NCBI RefSeq assembly: GCF_014172405.1
Contig: NZ_WNXC01000008.1
Coordinates: forward strand, 62,001-126,000
Reading direction: 5' to 3'
DNA: 64,000 nt
Source of the DNA: Pedobacter gandavensis
Lineage (GTDB): Bacteria > Bacteroidota > Bacteroidia > Sphingobacteriales > Sphingobacteriaceae
Shown here: positions 35,502-43,355 of the stretch, in pieces
How positions within the stretch are numbered: position 1 is the first letter of the stretch
Layout of the letters: each line of letters opens with the position of its first letter
Notes under the pieces: model-generated
What the model saw: the letters and a program-made list of their open reading frames with translations, nothing else
Told to the model about the DNA's origin: nothing
Databases searched by the model: none
Program-made: the position numbers and the translations under genes

Positions 35502-36080
35502 TTGAAATTTATTAAAAACAATACCAGAATCCAGGAGCAGGATGATGCTGCTTTGATTGCCCGATATAAAATCAGTGGCGACCTGGGGGCATTGGGCCAA
35601 CTTTACAATAAATACATGCACTTGGTTTTTGGGGTTTGCCTCAATTACCTGAAAGATGAAGAGCAAAGTAAAGATGCAGTCATGCAGATCTTCGAAGAAC
35701 TGGTCGTTAAATTAAAAATCCATGAAGTGCAGAATTTCAAAAGCTGGCTTCATGTGTTATCCAGGAATTACTGTTTAATGGCCATCCGTAAAAATTCCAA
35801 GCATACAACCGTCTCTATGGACGAGACTTTTGTGGAAAACACAGAATTTGTGCATCTTGATATAGATGATACAAAGGAAGAGCAACTAACGGTGATGGAG
35901 CGGTGTATCGAGAAATTACCAGAAGAACAGCGCATCAGCGTGCAATTGTTCTATTTGGAAGAGAAGTGTTATAAAGAAGTTGCAGATCTTACCGGATATG
36001 ATATGTTGAAGGTAAAGAGCTATATCCAAAATGGAAAGCGGAACTTGAAAATTTGTATAGAAAAAAATAGTGGTGAATAA
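35502..36080 (+). CDS. ECF-type sigma factor (sigma-70 family)
   Basis: About 192 residues. Region 2 spans about 25-90 (LGQLYNKYMHLVFGVCLNYLKDEEQSKDAVMQIF), region 4 about 125-185 (LPEEQRISVQLFYLEEKCYKEVADLTG ... VKSYIQNGKRNLKICI). The only ATG nearby (35486) is out of frame and gives nine codons, so the start is a TTG: 35502 (MKFIKNNTRI) or 35475. A near -7 match, TATACTTG at 35470-35477, supports 35502. Overlaps the next gene by 11 bases; that gene looks like its anti-sigma partner. Confidence 0.88.
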   Translation: MKFIKNNTRIQEQDDAALIARYKISGDLGALGQLYNKYMHLVFGVCLNYLKDEEQSKDAVMQIFEELVVKLKIHEVQNFKSWLHVLSRNYCLMAIRKNSKHTTVSMDETFVENTEFVHLDIDDTKEEQLTVMERCIEKLPEEQRISVQLFYLEEKCYKEVADLTGYDMLKVKSYIQNGKRNLKICIEKNSGE

Positions 36081-37305
36081 CGATTGGTTAGATATAGGAG
36101 TCTTAGAGGATTATCTGGACGGTAAGCTTGACGCAAAAGCGATGAATAGGGTAGAGCGTGAGGCACTGGAAGATCCCTTTGTAGCCGAAGCTTTGGCCGG
36201 ACTTAGTGCCTCGCCTAAACGGTCATTGGCGTCAATTTCTTTATTACAAAAGCAGTTGAAGGAACGGGTTGCCGAGCATCATGTGGCTAAGAAAACAAAA
36301 GTAATTACCTGGCAGCGGTTGAGTATTGCGGCAACTGCAGCAGTATTGTTTATTGGAGTGAGTATTATCTTCTGGATGAAAGAAGTGGCACAACAAAATC
36401 AATTGGCCAAACAAGGAAAAGAAGTTGAGGTCAATATAAAGCCCGAAGGTTCATCGGTTGAAATTCCTTCAGCAGATGCTGTTTCGGCTTCGACAACCAA
36501 GGAAGCATTGGTGAAAAATAAGAATAATGATCCTTCAGTCGCCGCTAGCGCATTTGCGGGATCATCAGTAGCTGGCCAGCGCAAGAAGGAAATAGTAGAT
36601 AAAGCATTCCAGAAGGCAAAAACCAATAGCTATGCCGCAAATACAAAGAAAAAAGCAACAGCTAATTTAAATGAAGTTGCGATACCCGTAGCAGAACAAA
36701 CAGAAACCGCAGCTATAGTCATGGCCGCAACGCAAAGTGCTTATGCCAGTCCGATGGCAAAATCTGCACGAATGAGGGCAGTGCCAGCTCTATTGTTAGC
36801 GGGGAAAGTAGTTTCTGAGCTAGATGGAAAACCTGTAGCTGGTGCGGCGGTGAAAATTGTACAAGGAACAGCTGGAAATGTAACAATGACAGATGCCAAC
36901 GGTGAATTTAAAATACCCGCAGATAGCATCATGAAAGACTATACCCTTGCGGTAAGTCACCCTGGTTTTGCGCCTAATAGATTAGTTGCCAGATTAAATG
37001 AACCGATTGGTGTGACCTTAAAAAAGGACCTGATGATTGGGGCAGCATTCATCCCGGTGGGTGGCTGGGATAAGTACAATCAGTATCTGGAGCAGAACAA
37101 TCGCCTGACGAAAGCGCATACGCTTGGTGCCACAGTACAGGTCAGCTTCCTGATTGGAAAAGATGGTAAGCCTTATGATTTCAAAATACTAAGAACCCCT
37201 GGAGCGAAGTATGATAAAGAAGCCATCAGGCTGATTTCAGAAGGACCTAAATGGGAACAGCCATTTAATCCAGAAGGAAGAGTACAGTTAGGGGTTAAAT
37301 TTTAA
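36070..37305 (+). CDS. single-pass membrane protein with carboxypeptidase-regulatory and TonB-C domains (probable anti-sigma)
   Basis: 411 residues from a GTG. The cytoplasmic N-terminus (LEDYLDGKLDAKAMNRVEREALEDPFVAEAL, about 12-42) resembles Bacteroidota anti-sigma modules. One membrane segment follows (about 86-104, LSIAATAAVLFIGVSIIFWM), an Ala/Lys-rich periplasmic stretch, a CarboxypepD_reg-like domain (about 240-305, LAGKVVSELDGKPVAGAAVKI) and a TonB C-terminal domain (about 330-411, QVSFLIGKDGKPYDFKILRT). It probably restrains the sigma factor and senses or energises an outer-membrane process. The fusion is unusual outside this phylum. Confidence 0.8.
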   Translation: MVNNDWLDIGVLEDYLDGKLDAKAMNRVEREALEDPFVAEALAGLSASPKRSLASISLLQKQLKERVAEHHVAKKTKVITWQRLSIAATAAVLFIGVSIIFWMKEVAQQNQLAKQGKEVEVNIKPEGSSVEIPSADAVSASTTKEALVKNKNNDPSVAASAFAGSSVAGQRKKEIVDKAFQKAKTNSYAANTKKKATANLNEVAIPVAEQTETAAIVMAATQSAYASPMAKSARMRAVPALLLAGKVVSELDGKPVAGAAVKIVQGTAGNVTMTDANGEFKIPADSIMKDYTLAVSHPGFAPNRLVARLNEPIGVTLKKDLMIGAAFIPVGGWDKYNQYLEQNNRLTKAHTLGATVQVSFLIGKDGKPYDFKILRTPGAKYDKEAIRLISEGPKWEQPFNPEGRVQLGVKF

Positions 37306-37363
37306 TTGGCATCTTATCAAGATCAAATTCCTGTCAGGGAGCAGTCCTGAAATTCATAGACAT

Positions 37364-37395
37364 AAAAAAACCGGAACAAGTGTTCCGGTTTTTTT
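37364..37395. terminator. bidirectional intrinsic terminator
   Basis: AAAAAAACCGGAACA pairs with TGTTCCGGTTTTTTT around a two- to four-base loop. Serves the anti-sigma-like gene and the phosphate transporter. Confidence 0.92.
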
Positions 37396-37462
37396 ATGGG
37401 AGATACTCCCAATATGATTTTTGCTAGCTGCTTTTGATCAGCAACGATTCAAATTTGACGTA

Positions 37463-38473
37463 TTAAAAGAAGAGGTGGATTACACTGTAAACAAGTGCTG
37501 CAAGTGTAGCTGATACCGGAATAGTCAGTACCCATGCCCATAGTAAACTTACTGTAACTCCCCAACGTACTGCGGATACTCTTTTCAATAAACCTACCCC
37601 AACGATAGATCCTGTGATCGTATGCGTAGTAGATACTGGAATACCAAAGTGTTCTGTGATTCCTAAGGTTACGGCACCAGCAGTTTCTGCGGCTACCCCT
37701 TCAAAGGCGTTCACTTTTGTGATTTTAGAACCCATTGTTTTCACAATTTTCCAACCACCACTCATGGTACCTAATGCGATTGCCGCATAACAAGAGATTG
37801 GAATCCATTCTGGCATGGTGTCACCAGTTTTAAGGACATTTGCAGCAACCATCGCTACGTAGATGATCCCCATTACTTTTTGAGCATCGTTACCACCATG
37901 CGTAAAACTTAGGGCAGCAGAAGAGATCAATTGAAGTCTTTTGAACCATTTCTCTGCAACAGATGGGCGTGCATTTTTGGAAATATGTAGGATAATAATA
38001 GATATAATCACGGAGATCACCATACCGATCACCGGAGCAAGCACAATAAAGGCCACTACTTTCAGAATTGGCGCAAGGTTAATTGCCGACATTACGCCGA
38101 CTCCTAATGTTGCTGCTTTCGCCATACCAGCTCCAGCAAAACCACCAATCAGGGTATGCGATGAACTGGAAGGAATACCGAACCACCAAGTAAAAAGATT
38201 CCAGGTGATGGCAGCTAAAAGGCCGGCCAGGATCACTTCTAGTGTGATAAAGTTTTCCACTACCGTTTTCGCAATTGTATTGGCTACTTTATGGTCAGTG
38301 AAATAAAAATATGCAGCGAAATTAAAGAGAGCGGCCCATAACACTGCCTGAAAAGGCGATAATACTTTCGTTGATACAATGGTTGCAATAGAATTTGCTG
38401 CATCGTGAAAGCCATTGATATAATCGAAGGCAATTGCCAGGACAATTACAACGACCAATAAGGTAGTTACCAT
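37463..38473 (-). CDS. pitA: PiT-family inorganic phosphate transporter
   Basis: 336 residues, about ten membrane segments. The PiT signature repeats are present in both halves: YINGFHDAANSIATIV near 18-33 and TETAGAVTLG ... HFGIPVSTTHTITGSIVG near 262-292; SSSHTLIGGFAGAG near 103. Low-affinity, ion-coupled phosphate uptake at the inner membrane. Lies 12 bases downstream of the DUF47 gene, the usual PiT partner, under the Pho-box-like promoter at 39207-39248. At 336 residues it is the short form of the family. Confidence 0.92.
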   Translation of the reverse strand: MVTTLLVVVIVLAIAFDYINGFHDAANSIATIVSTKVLSPFQAVLWAALFNFAAYFYFTDHKVANTIAKTVVENFITLEVILAGLLAAITWNLFTWWFGIPSSSSHTLIGGFAGAGMAKAATLGVGVMSAINLAPILKVVAFIVLAPVIGMVISVIISIIILHISKNARPSVAEKWFKRLQLISSAALSFTHGGNDAQKVMGIIYVAMVAANVLKTGDTMPEWIPISCYAAIALGTMSGGWKIVKTMGSKITKVNAFEGVAAETAGAVTLGITEHFGIPVSTTHTITGSIVGVGLLKRVSAVRWGVTVSLLWAWVLTIPVSATLAALVYSVIHLFF

Positions 38474-38485
38474 TTTTTTGAAGGA

Positions 38486-39127
38486 TTAAGCGTTCTTTAC
38501 CAAAATAGATTCCAACACATTTGCTGCATCTTCACATTTATCTGTAGCCATTTCTAAGGTCTGCAGTACTTCTTTTTGTTTGATTAATTCAATTGCATTA
38601 GTCTCAAATTCAAATAAACGAGCAATCGCAAGGTTCGTTACATAGTCAGCTTGATTCTCACCGCTATTGATTCTCACACAAGCATCAGCAATCACACGGA
38701 TGTTTTTGAAACTTCTCAATTCTTTAATTGCCTTATCCAAATCGGTACACATCTCAACCAGCAATTCTGCTAATTTGATCATCGCATCACCAATATGAAC
38801 AATATTATACAGCTCAATGTTACTCGCAGATGCATGAATATAATCCGCAATATCATCAACGGCACTCGCTAATGCATGGATATCTTCTCTGTCGAATGGA
38901 GTAATGAAGTTTTTGCTTAATTCTAAGAAGATAGAATGGGTAATGTCGTCACCAACATGCTCTAAACGTTCCACTTCTTTAATGTATTCTTTTCTTCTTT
39001 CCAGATCTGTTGCACTAAGGGCAAGCAATAGGGCTTCAGAAATTTTCAATACATTACTACCTGCCTGCTCGAATAATGGCTGGAATTTTTTGTCTTTTGG
39101 CGTGAAGAACTTAAAAATGCTATTCAT
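38486..39127 (-). CDS. DUF47 / PhoU-like phosphate transport regulator
   Basis: 213 residues, all-helical PhoU fold. ERLEHVGDDITHSIFLEL near 48-65 and DREDIHALASAVDDIADYI near 77-95 supply the E/DxxxD metal-cluster residues typical of the family. Pairs with the PiT transporter just downstream and probably controls its activity. It is the first gene of the pair, and the transcript should start near 39200, giving a leader of about 73 bases. Confidence 0.9.
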   Translation of the reverse strand: MNSIFKFFTPKDKKFQPLFEQAGSNVLKISEALLLALSATDLERRKEYIKEVERLEHVGDDITHSIFLELSKNFITPFDREDIHALASAVDDIADYIHASASNIELYNIVHIGDAMIKLAELLVEMCTDLDKAIKELRSFKNIRVIADACVRINSGENQADYVTNLAIARLFEFETNAIELIKQKEVLQTLEMATDKCEDAANVLESILVKNA

Positions 39128-39206
39128 CTGTTATATTATATTTTGTTTTAATTGTTAGATGAAAACCCGCATAATGCCCTGGCCATCCTACTTATAAAAT
39201 ATGATA

Positions 39207-39214
39207 CAAAAGTA
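39207..39214 (-). promoter_or_regulatory. -7 element of the DUF47-PiT operon
   Basis: On the minus strand TACTTTTG matches TAnnTTTG. The Pho-box-like repeats lie nine bases upstream of it, in place of a -33 TTTG element. Confidence 0.6.
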
Positions 39215-39223
39215 TGAGTGTAA

Positions 39224-39248
39224 TGTTAAGTTAATGTTAAGTGTTAAG
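39224..39248 (-). promoter_or_regulatory. Pho-box-like triple heptamer repeat
   Basis: Three exact copies of TGTTAAG (plus strand) start at 39224, 39235 and 39242. On the coding strand they read CTTAACA; the first two are spaced 7-4-7, an 11-base period, as in E. coli Pho boxes and Bacillus PhoP boxes (TTAACA repeats). Position next to the -7 element fits direct activation by a PhoB-like regulator. Confidence 0.65.
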
Positions 39249-39273
39249 TTATTTTATAAAAGCTTTGTCATTG

Positions 39274-40299
39274 TTAACCAATCTTTTGCAAAGTGAAGGC
39301 AAAAGTGGTTCCAATTTGTAAAGTGCTTCTTACCGAAATAATCTGTTGGTGTGCCTCCAGGATGTGTTTTACGATGGCCAGGCCTAGTCCCGTACCACCC
39401 TCTTGTCTGGATCTGTGAGAATCGATTCTGTAGAAACGTTCGAATAAACGAGGGAGGTGTTTTTCCTCAATTCCAATCCCATCATCGGTCACTTCAATCA
39501 GATATTGGTCATGAAGTTCGAAAATTTTAATGGCAGTGGAACCATTTTCCTTTCCATATTTGATGGAATTTTGAATCAGGTTGATCATGACCTGACGAAT
39601 TTTTTCCCTGTCGGCATTTACATAAGCCGGGTGTGTGTATTTATCCTTGAAGGAGATTGTGATGTTTTTTGTTTTTGCCTTGTCTTCAAGGCCTTCCATA
39701 ACCTCTTTAGCGAGCAACACAAAATCAAATTTTGTATAGTTTATCGGAATCTCTCCGGTCTCTAACTTTGAAATGGAATCCAGATCGTTGATGAGATAGC
39801 TTAAGCGTTCTACATTGTTCTCCGCTTTTTTCAGAAACTTAACTGCCATTTCCGGATCATCCGTCAAGCAGTCTTGTAAAGTCTCAATATATCCTTGTAT
39901 GGCAAATAAGGGAGTTTTAAATTCATGAGATACATTCGACAGGAATTCTCTTCTAAACTGCTCCTGTTTTTTCAGGATATCAATTTCGCGTTTTTTCGCA
40001 CCTGCCCATTCTTTCACTTCTTGTTCCACGTCATTGATGGGGTCGCTGCTAACATATTCTCCCAATGCATCTTTTAAGTCTCTTCCTAATTTTAAATTGT
40101 GAATCAGTTTATAAATCAGCACGATTTTAGAATAGATGTATTTTTCCAAGAGATAATAAAATACAATGAAACTGGTCATAAAAGCCACCCCAAAAGACAC
40201 CGCCATAAAATACCAGCTTTGTTGGAAATAGAAATTGACCAAACCAATCGATAGGCCTACTGCAAATGCAGCAATTAGAACGAGGACGCTTAACTTCAT
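39274..40299 (-). CDS. sensor histidine kinase, PhoR-like
   Basis: 341 residues. Two N-terminal membrane segments (about 3-24 and 30-52) with almost no periplasmic loop, a short linker, HisKA with the phospho-acceptor in NVSHEFKTPLFA (about 115-126), then the ATPase domain: N box NLIQNSIKYG, G1 DDGIGI, F box ERFYR, G2 GGTGLGLAIVKHI. No response regulator gene is adjacent. Domain layout and the neighbouring Pho-type operon suggest PhoR, but the regulator is elsewhere, so the pairing is inferred. Confidence 0.85.
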   Translation of the reverse strand: MKLSVLVLIAAFAVGLSIGLVNFYFQQSWYFMAVSFGVAFMTSFIVFYYLLEKYIYSKIVLIYKLIHNLKLGRDLKDALGEYVSSDPINDVEQEVKEWAGAKKREIDILKKQEQFRREFLSNVSHEFKTPLFAIQGYIETLQDCLTDDPEMAVKFLKKAENNVERLSYLINDLDSISKLETGEIPINYTKFDFVLLAKEVMEGLEDKAKTKNITISFKDKYTHPAYVNADREKIRQVMINLIQNSIKYGKENGSTAIKIFELHDQYLIEVTDDGIGIEEKHLPRLFERFYRIDSHRSRQEGGTGLGLAIVKHILEAHQQIISVRSTLQIGTTFAFTLQKIG

Positions 40300-40333
40300 G
40301 CAGGCAATTTACAATTTAGATTTAAATTCCACG

Positions 40334-40981
40334 TTAAATCTTTCCTTCCCATTCTTTATAGAAATGATCCAGGTAAACGAGCATAAAATCATGGCGTTGT
40401 GCTGCAATTTCTTTTCCGGTATTTGTTTTCATGAGGTCTTTTAATTTCAAAAGCTTTTCATAAAAATGATTGAGGGTAGGCGTGGTCGCAGTTTTGTATT
40501 CTTCCTTACTCATATTGAGATTGGGCGCAATTTCTGGGTCGTATAAAACTCGGTTCTTATAACCCCCATACGTAAATGCACGGGCGATCCCAATGGCACC
40601 AATGGCATCCAGGCGATCTGCATCCTGCACAATATCCAGTTCCTTAGATTTAAAGGTAACTGTACCTAAGCTGGCTTTATAGCTTAAATTCCTAATGATT
40701 TGTTGAACATGATGTATTTGTCCTGGATCGAGACCTAGTGTGCTTAAGAAATCTCCGGCTATTTTTGGACCAATTTCTTCATCACCGTTATTAAATTTAG
40801 GGTCGGCAATATCATGCAACAGCGCAGCCAAGGCTACAAGAAGCTCGTCACCTTTCTCCGTTAAATTGATATGCAGGGCATTCTTGTACACACGCTCAAT
40901 GTGAAACCAATCATGCCCGGCTTCCGCCCCTGCTAATGTTTTTTTAACAAATGCGATGGTTTTTTCCAGGATGCTATTCAT
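40334..40981 (-). CDS. HD-domain phosphohydrolase
   Basis: 215 residues from the ATG at 40981 (the frame opens at 41017). HD superfamily metal residues: HDWFHIERV (His23, Asp24, His27), LLHDIAD (His56-Asp57) and the distal DADRLDAIGAIGIARAF. This pattern matches the YedJ/YpgQ group of small nucleotide-phosphate hydrolases. Substrate unknown; cytoplasmic. Thirty-four bases upstream of the kinase gene on the same strand, so perhaps co-transcribed. Confidence 0.88.
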   Translation of the reverse strand: MNSILEKTIAFVKKTLAGAEAGHDWFHIERVYKNALHINLTEKGDELLVALAALLHDIADPKFNNGDEEIGPKIAGDFLSTLGLDPGQIHHVQQIIRNLSYKASLGTVTFKSKELDIVQDADRLDAIGAIGIARAFTYGGYKNRVLYDPEIAPNLNMSKEEYKTATTPTLNHFYEKLLKLKDLMKTNTGKEIAAQRHDFMLVYLDHFYKEWEGKI

Positions 40982-41041
40982 ATAATTCTGCTTTGTTGCA
41001 AAAGTATCTGAAATCATCCGATAAAAAAATGATGTGGAGAA

Positions 41042-41302
41042 TTAACCGGAAACCCTAAGGGCATCTACGAATTCTGCAGGTTTAAAATAAAGTAATTGAT
41101 TGGGTTTGACATCCAGAATGTTGGCAATCTGGCATAATCGCTCTACAGTTAGCTTACTGTGACCCAGCTCGATTTTACTGTAAGCATTTTGAGAGATGTG
41201 TAATTTTGCAGCAAGATACTCCTGTGTTAAGGATTTGATTTTCCTGATCTTTTTGATCGTTGTAGGAATTTCTCTAACGTTAATCTCGATTTGGTCATTC
41301 AT
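41042..41302 (-). CDS. XRE-family helix-turn-helix regulator
   Basis: 86 residues, with an HTH_3 domain over about 17-72: IRKIKSLTQEYLAAKLHISQNAYSKIELGHSKLTVERLCQIA. The C-terminal tail (PNQLLYFKPAEF) is short, so there is no separate ligand domain. The upstream region holds a perfect 16-base inverted repeat (arms 41313-41328 and 41361-41376) that brackets the expected promoter and is the likely self-operator. No toxin-like gene is adjacent, which argues against a toxin-antitoxin system. Downstream is the HD gene. Confidence 0.88.
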   Translation of the reverse strand: MNDQIEINVREIPTTIKKIRKIKSLTQEYLAAKLHISQNAYSKIELGHSKLTVERLCQIANILDVKPNQLLYFKPAEFVDALRVSG

Positions 41303-41312
41303 AGTTTGGGAA

Positions 41313-41376
41313 GTTTAGTTTACGTTTATTCTATTATCTATTTCTAGATGTATAAAGGTATAAACGTAAACTAAAC
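41313..41376. promoter_or_regulatory. 16-base inverted repeat operator pair for the XRE regulator
   Basis: GTTTAGTTTACGTTTA (41313-41328) and its exact complement (41361-41376) are separated by 32 bases. Each arm holds three GTTTA units. The first arm ends 11 bases before the start codon at 41302, and the spacer holds TACCTTTA, one base off the -7 consensus, at 41354-41361. Looping by a dimer or tetramer of the regulator is plausible. Confidence 0.6.
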
Positions 41377-41420
41377 AGGAATAGATTTAAAAAAAGAAAA
41401 TAAAACACATTTTCTCTAAT

Positions 41421-42605
41421 CTACGCTTTAATCTCCTTTGGTTCAGCTCTCCTGGTACCATCATATAACTCATATTCGAGCATTCGACAATCTAGTTTGC
41501 CATTATAGAATTCGATCTTCTTGGTGGCTTTAAGGCCGATTTTCTTTGCCAGGTCTGGGTTTCCGGTAAAAATATAACCGAAATAACCTTTACATTCTTG
41601 TTTCATGAAATCACCTACTCTTTTGTAAGTTGCTTCTAGAACGGAATGTACTCCTAAGCGCTCTCCATATTCCGGGTTAAAAACTACAACACCTTTTCCG
41701 CCTTCAGGAACTTTAGTTTCTGCGAAGTCACAAACTTCAAAAGTGATTAATGTATCAACACCAGCGGTTTGCGCGTTTTTGCGACTCACTTCAACGGCAT
41801 CTTCTGAAAGATCTGTTGCAATAATTGTTAGGTCTATATTTTTAATCACCTGTTCTTTCAGAATACGGCGCTCTGCAAAGAATACCTCCTCATCATAACC
41901 TAGAATGTGCATAAAACCGTAATTCATACGGAATAGTCCGGGACGACGATTTGTGGCCAGTAAAGCGGCCTCAATTGCCAGTGTTCCTGAACCACACATC
42001 GGGTTAACAAATGGTGATTTTTGATCCCATTGTGTACTCATGATTACACCCGCTGCCAATGCTTCTAACATCGGTGCTTTTCCAGGGATTTTACGGTAGC
42101 CATGTTTGGCCAGGGTTTCTCCGGAAGTATCCAAAAAGATGTCTGCCTCACTGTCCTTCCAGTAAAGGTGTACCACTGCTTTATTGGCGTCTGATCCTGA
42201 ATTTGGACGGATTCCTTTTTTGTCTTTAATGCGGTCTACAATCGCGTCTTTTACTTTTAGATTGGCAAAAAGAGGCGTCGTGATGGTTGGGTTATCCACA
42301 TTTGAAGTCACGGAGAAGTATCCCGAGAAATCAATCAGTGATTCCCACTCCATATCCACCAGCTCCCGGTATAATTCTTCCGGGTTATTGGCTTTGAAGC
42401 TTTTTAAGCAATATAAAATCTGACTGGCACACCTCAGGTTTAAATTCAACTTGATGCACTCAGTAAGGGTTATATTCAACTCCACTCCCGTAGGGAAGTC
42501 CCTAACAATAGTGTAGCCCAGGGCTTTAACCTCTTCCTGTAAGTATGGCGATAATCGCTTGTTGCAGGTTAGTATAACCTTGCTTTTTGTGTGGAAAACT
42601 TGCAT
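41421..42605 (-). CDS. THUMP-domain rRNA methyltransferase (RlmL N-terminal-type)
   Basis: 394 residues from the ATG at 42605 (frame open to 42701 but upstream codons overlap the divergent promoter). A THUMP RNA-binding domain (about 40-155) precedes a Rossmann methyltransferase domain: PMCGSGTLAIEAALL, ATDLSEDAVEVSRKNAQ and the catalytic-site FNPEYGERLG, where NPEY replaces the usual NPPY. It matches the G2445-type half of E. coli RlmL without the second methyltransferase domain. Target probably 23S rRNA guanine-N2; the exact site is inferred. Confidence 0.88.
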   Translation of the reverse strand: MQVFHTKSKVILTCNKRLSPYLQEEVKALGYTIVRDFPTGVELNITLTECIKLNLNLRCASQILYCLKSFKANNPEELYRELVDMEWESLIDFSGYFSVTSNVDNPTITTPLFANLKVKDAIVDRIKDKKGIRPNSGSDANKAVVHLYWKDSEADIFLDTSGETLAKHGYRKIPGKAPMLEALAAGVIMSTQWDQKSPFVNPMCGSGTLAIEAALLATNRRPGLFRMNYGFMHILGYDEEVFFAERRILKEQVIKNIDLTIIATDLSEDAVEVSRKNAQTAGVDTLITFEVCDFAETKVPEGGKGVVVFNPEYGERLGVHSVLEATYKRVGDFMKQECKGYFGYIFTGNPDLAKKIGLKATKKIEFYNGKLDCRMLEYELYDGTRRAEPKEIKA

Positions 42606-42677
42606 AATATATTGTGCGAAGTTATCAATAAAAATATAGAGATTTGAACTTTGTACGAGAATAAAACAGTAATTGTT

Positions 42678-43043
42678 ATGGAAATAAAAGGAAAAGTGCA
42701 TGAAATTGGTGCATTACAACAGGTGAGTGAGACTTTTAAGAAACGTGACCTGATTATAGAATACGCAGAAAATCCTACTTATCCTGAATACATCAGGTTT
42801 GAAGCTTTACAAGATAAAACAGCTTTATTCGATAGCTTAAAAACTGGTGATGATGTGGAAGTTTCTTTTAACTTACGCGGTCGTCCATGGACTGATAAAA
42901 CAGGAAAAACATCATATTTCAATAGCTTGGTGGTATGGCGTATCAATGCCTTAACTCCAGGAGCAGCTGCAGCAACGCCAGCTTATGCTCCACCAGCAGA
43001 TTTGAACAATGCTCCAGGTGAGGAAGACGATCTTCCTTTCTAA
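42678..43043 (+). CDS. DUF3127 OB-fold protein with SSB-like acidic tip
   Basis: 121 residues. The N-terminal domain (about 1-95) is DUF3127, predicted OB-fold: MEIKGKVHEIGALQQVSETF, KKRDLIIEY, SFNLRGRPW. A short Ala/Pro linker leads to the C-terminus GEEDDLPF, which resembles the DDDIPF tip by which bacterial single-stranded DNA binding proteins recruit repair enzymes. Family common in Bacteroidota, function not established. Start at the ATG at 42678; the frame extends to 42651. Divergent from the methyltransferase gene. Confidence 0.85.
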   Translation: MEIKGKVHEIGALQQVSETFKKRDLIIEYAENPTYPEYIRFEALQDKTALFDSLKTGDDVEVSFNLRGRPWTDKTGKTSYFNSLVVWRINALTPGAAAATPAYAPPADLNNAPGEEDDLPF

Positions 43044-43077
43044 AGATCTTTTTTAAACGATAGACAAATTGACCACG

Positions 43078-43111
43078 AGCCTGTCCGATTTATTCGGACA
43101 GGCTTTATTTT
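43078..43111 (+). terminator. intrinsic terminator of the DUF3127 gene
   Basis: AGCCTGTCCGA (43078-43088) pairs with TCGGACAGGCT (43094-43104), followed by TTATTTTTAT. Confidence 0.88.
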
Positions 43112-43293
43112 TATCGGACTATTCCCTTTGTCATTTCCATACCGGAGCTAGCCTTCATTGAATAGGTAATATCCCAAGTTCAGGTTTAGTGACGTTTGGT
43201 TTTGATTGCCAAAACGATTATTTTTCTTAAAGCATATTTCGAATGAAAAGGAGTAGGATTAGTTTAATCCGGGTAATTTAAGGGCAATCAGCG

Positions 43294-43310
43294 TGTTAAA
43301 AAGTGTTAAA
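43294..43310 (+). promoter_or_regulatory. response-regulator box 1 (TGTTAAA-AAG-TGTTAAA)
   Basis: Two exact heptamers with a three-base spacer, ten-base period, 26 bases before the -7 element of the two-component operon. The same element occurs at 49620 and 54593. OmpR-family regulators bind such tandem half-sites. Confidence 0.6.
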
Positions 43311-43336
43311 TAAGCAGGTTTTTGCCAGACCTTATC

Positions 43337-43344
43337 TATTTTTG
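43337..43344 (+). promoter_or_regulatory. -7 element of the two-component operon
   Basis: TATTTTTG matches TAnnTTTG and gives a short leader (about 7-10 bases) to the ATG at 43356. Confidence 0.55.
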
Positions 43345-43355
43345 GATGTTATAGA

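Larger units (their letters stand above)
43044..43355. other. 312-base intergenic region with regulatory elements
   Basis: Contains the DUF3127 terminator (43078-43111), an inverted repeat GGATTA-GTT-TAATCC at 43256-43270, the direct repeat TGTTAAA-AAG-TGTTAAA (43294-43310) and the -7 element at 43337-43344. No reading frame or RNA gene is apparent in the rest. Confidence 0.7.

Noticed and set aside
39271..39279. TGTTAAC near the end of the kinase gene as an additional Pho-box half-site.
   Set aside because: It is a single imperfect unit within coding sequence and out of register with the three exact repeats.
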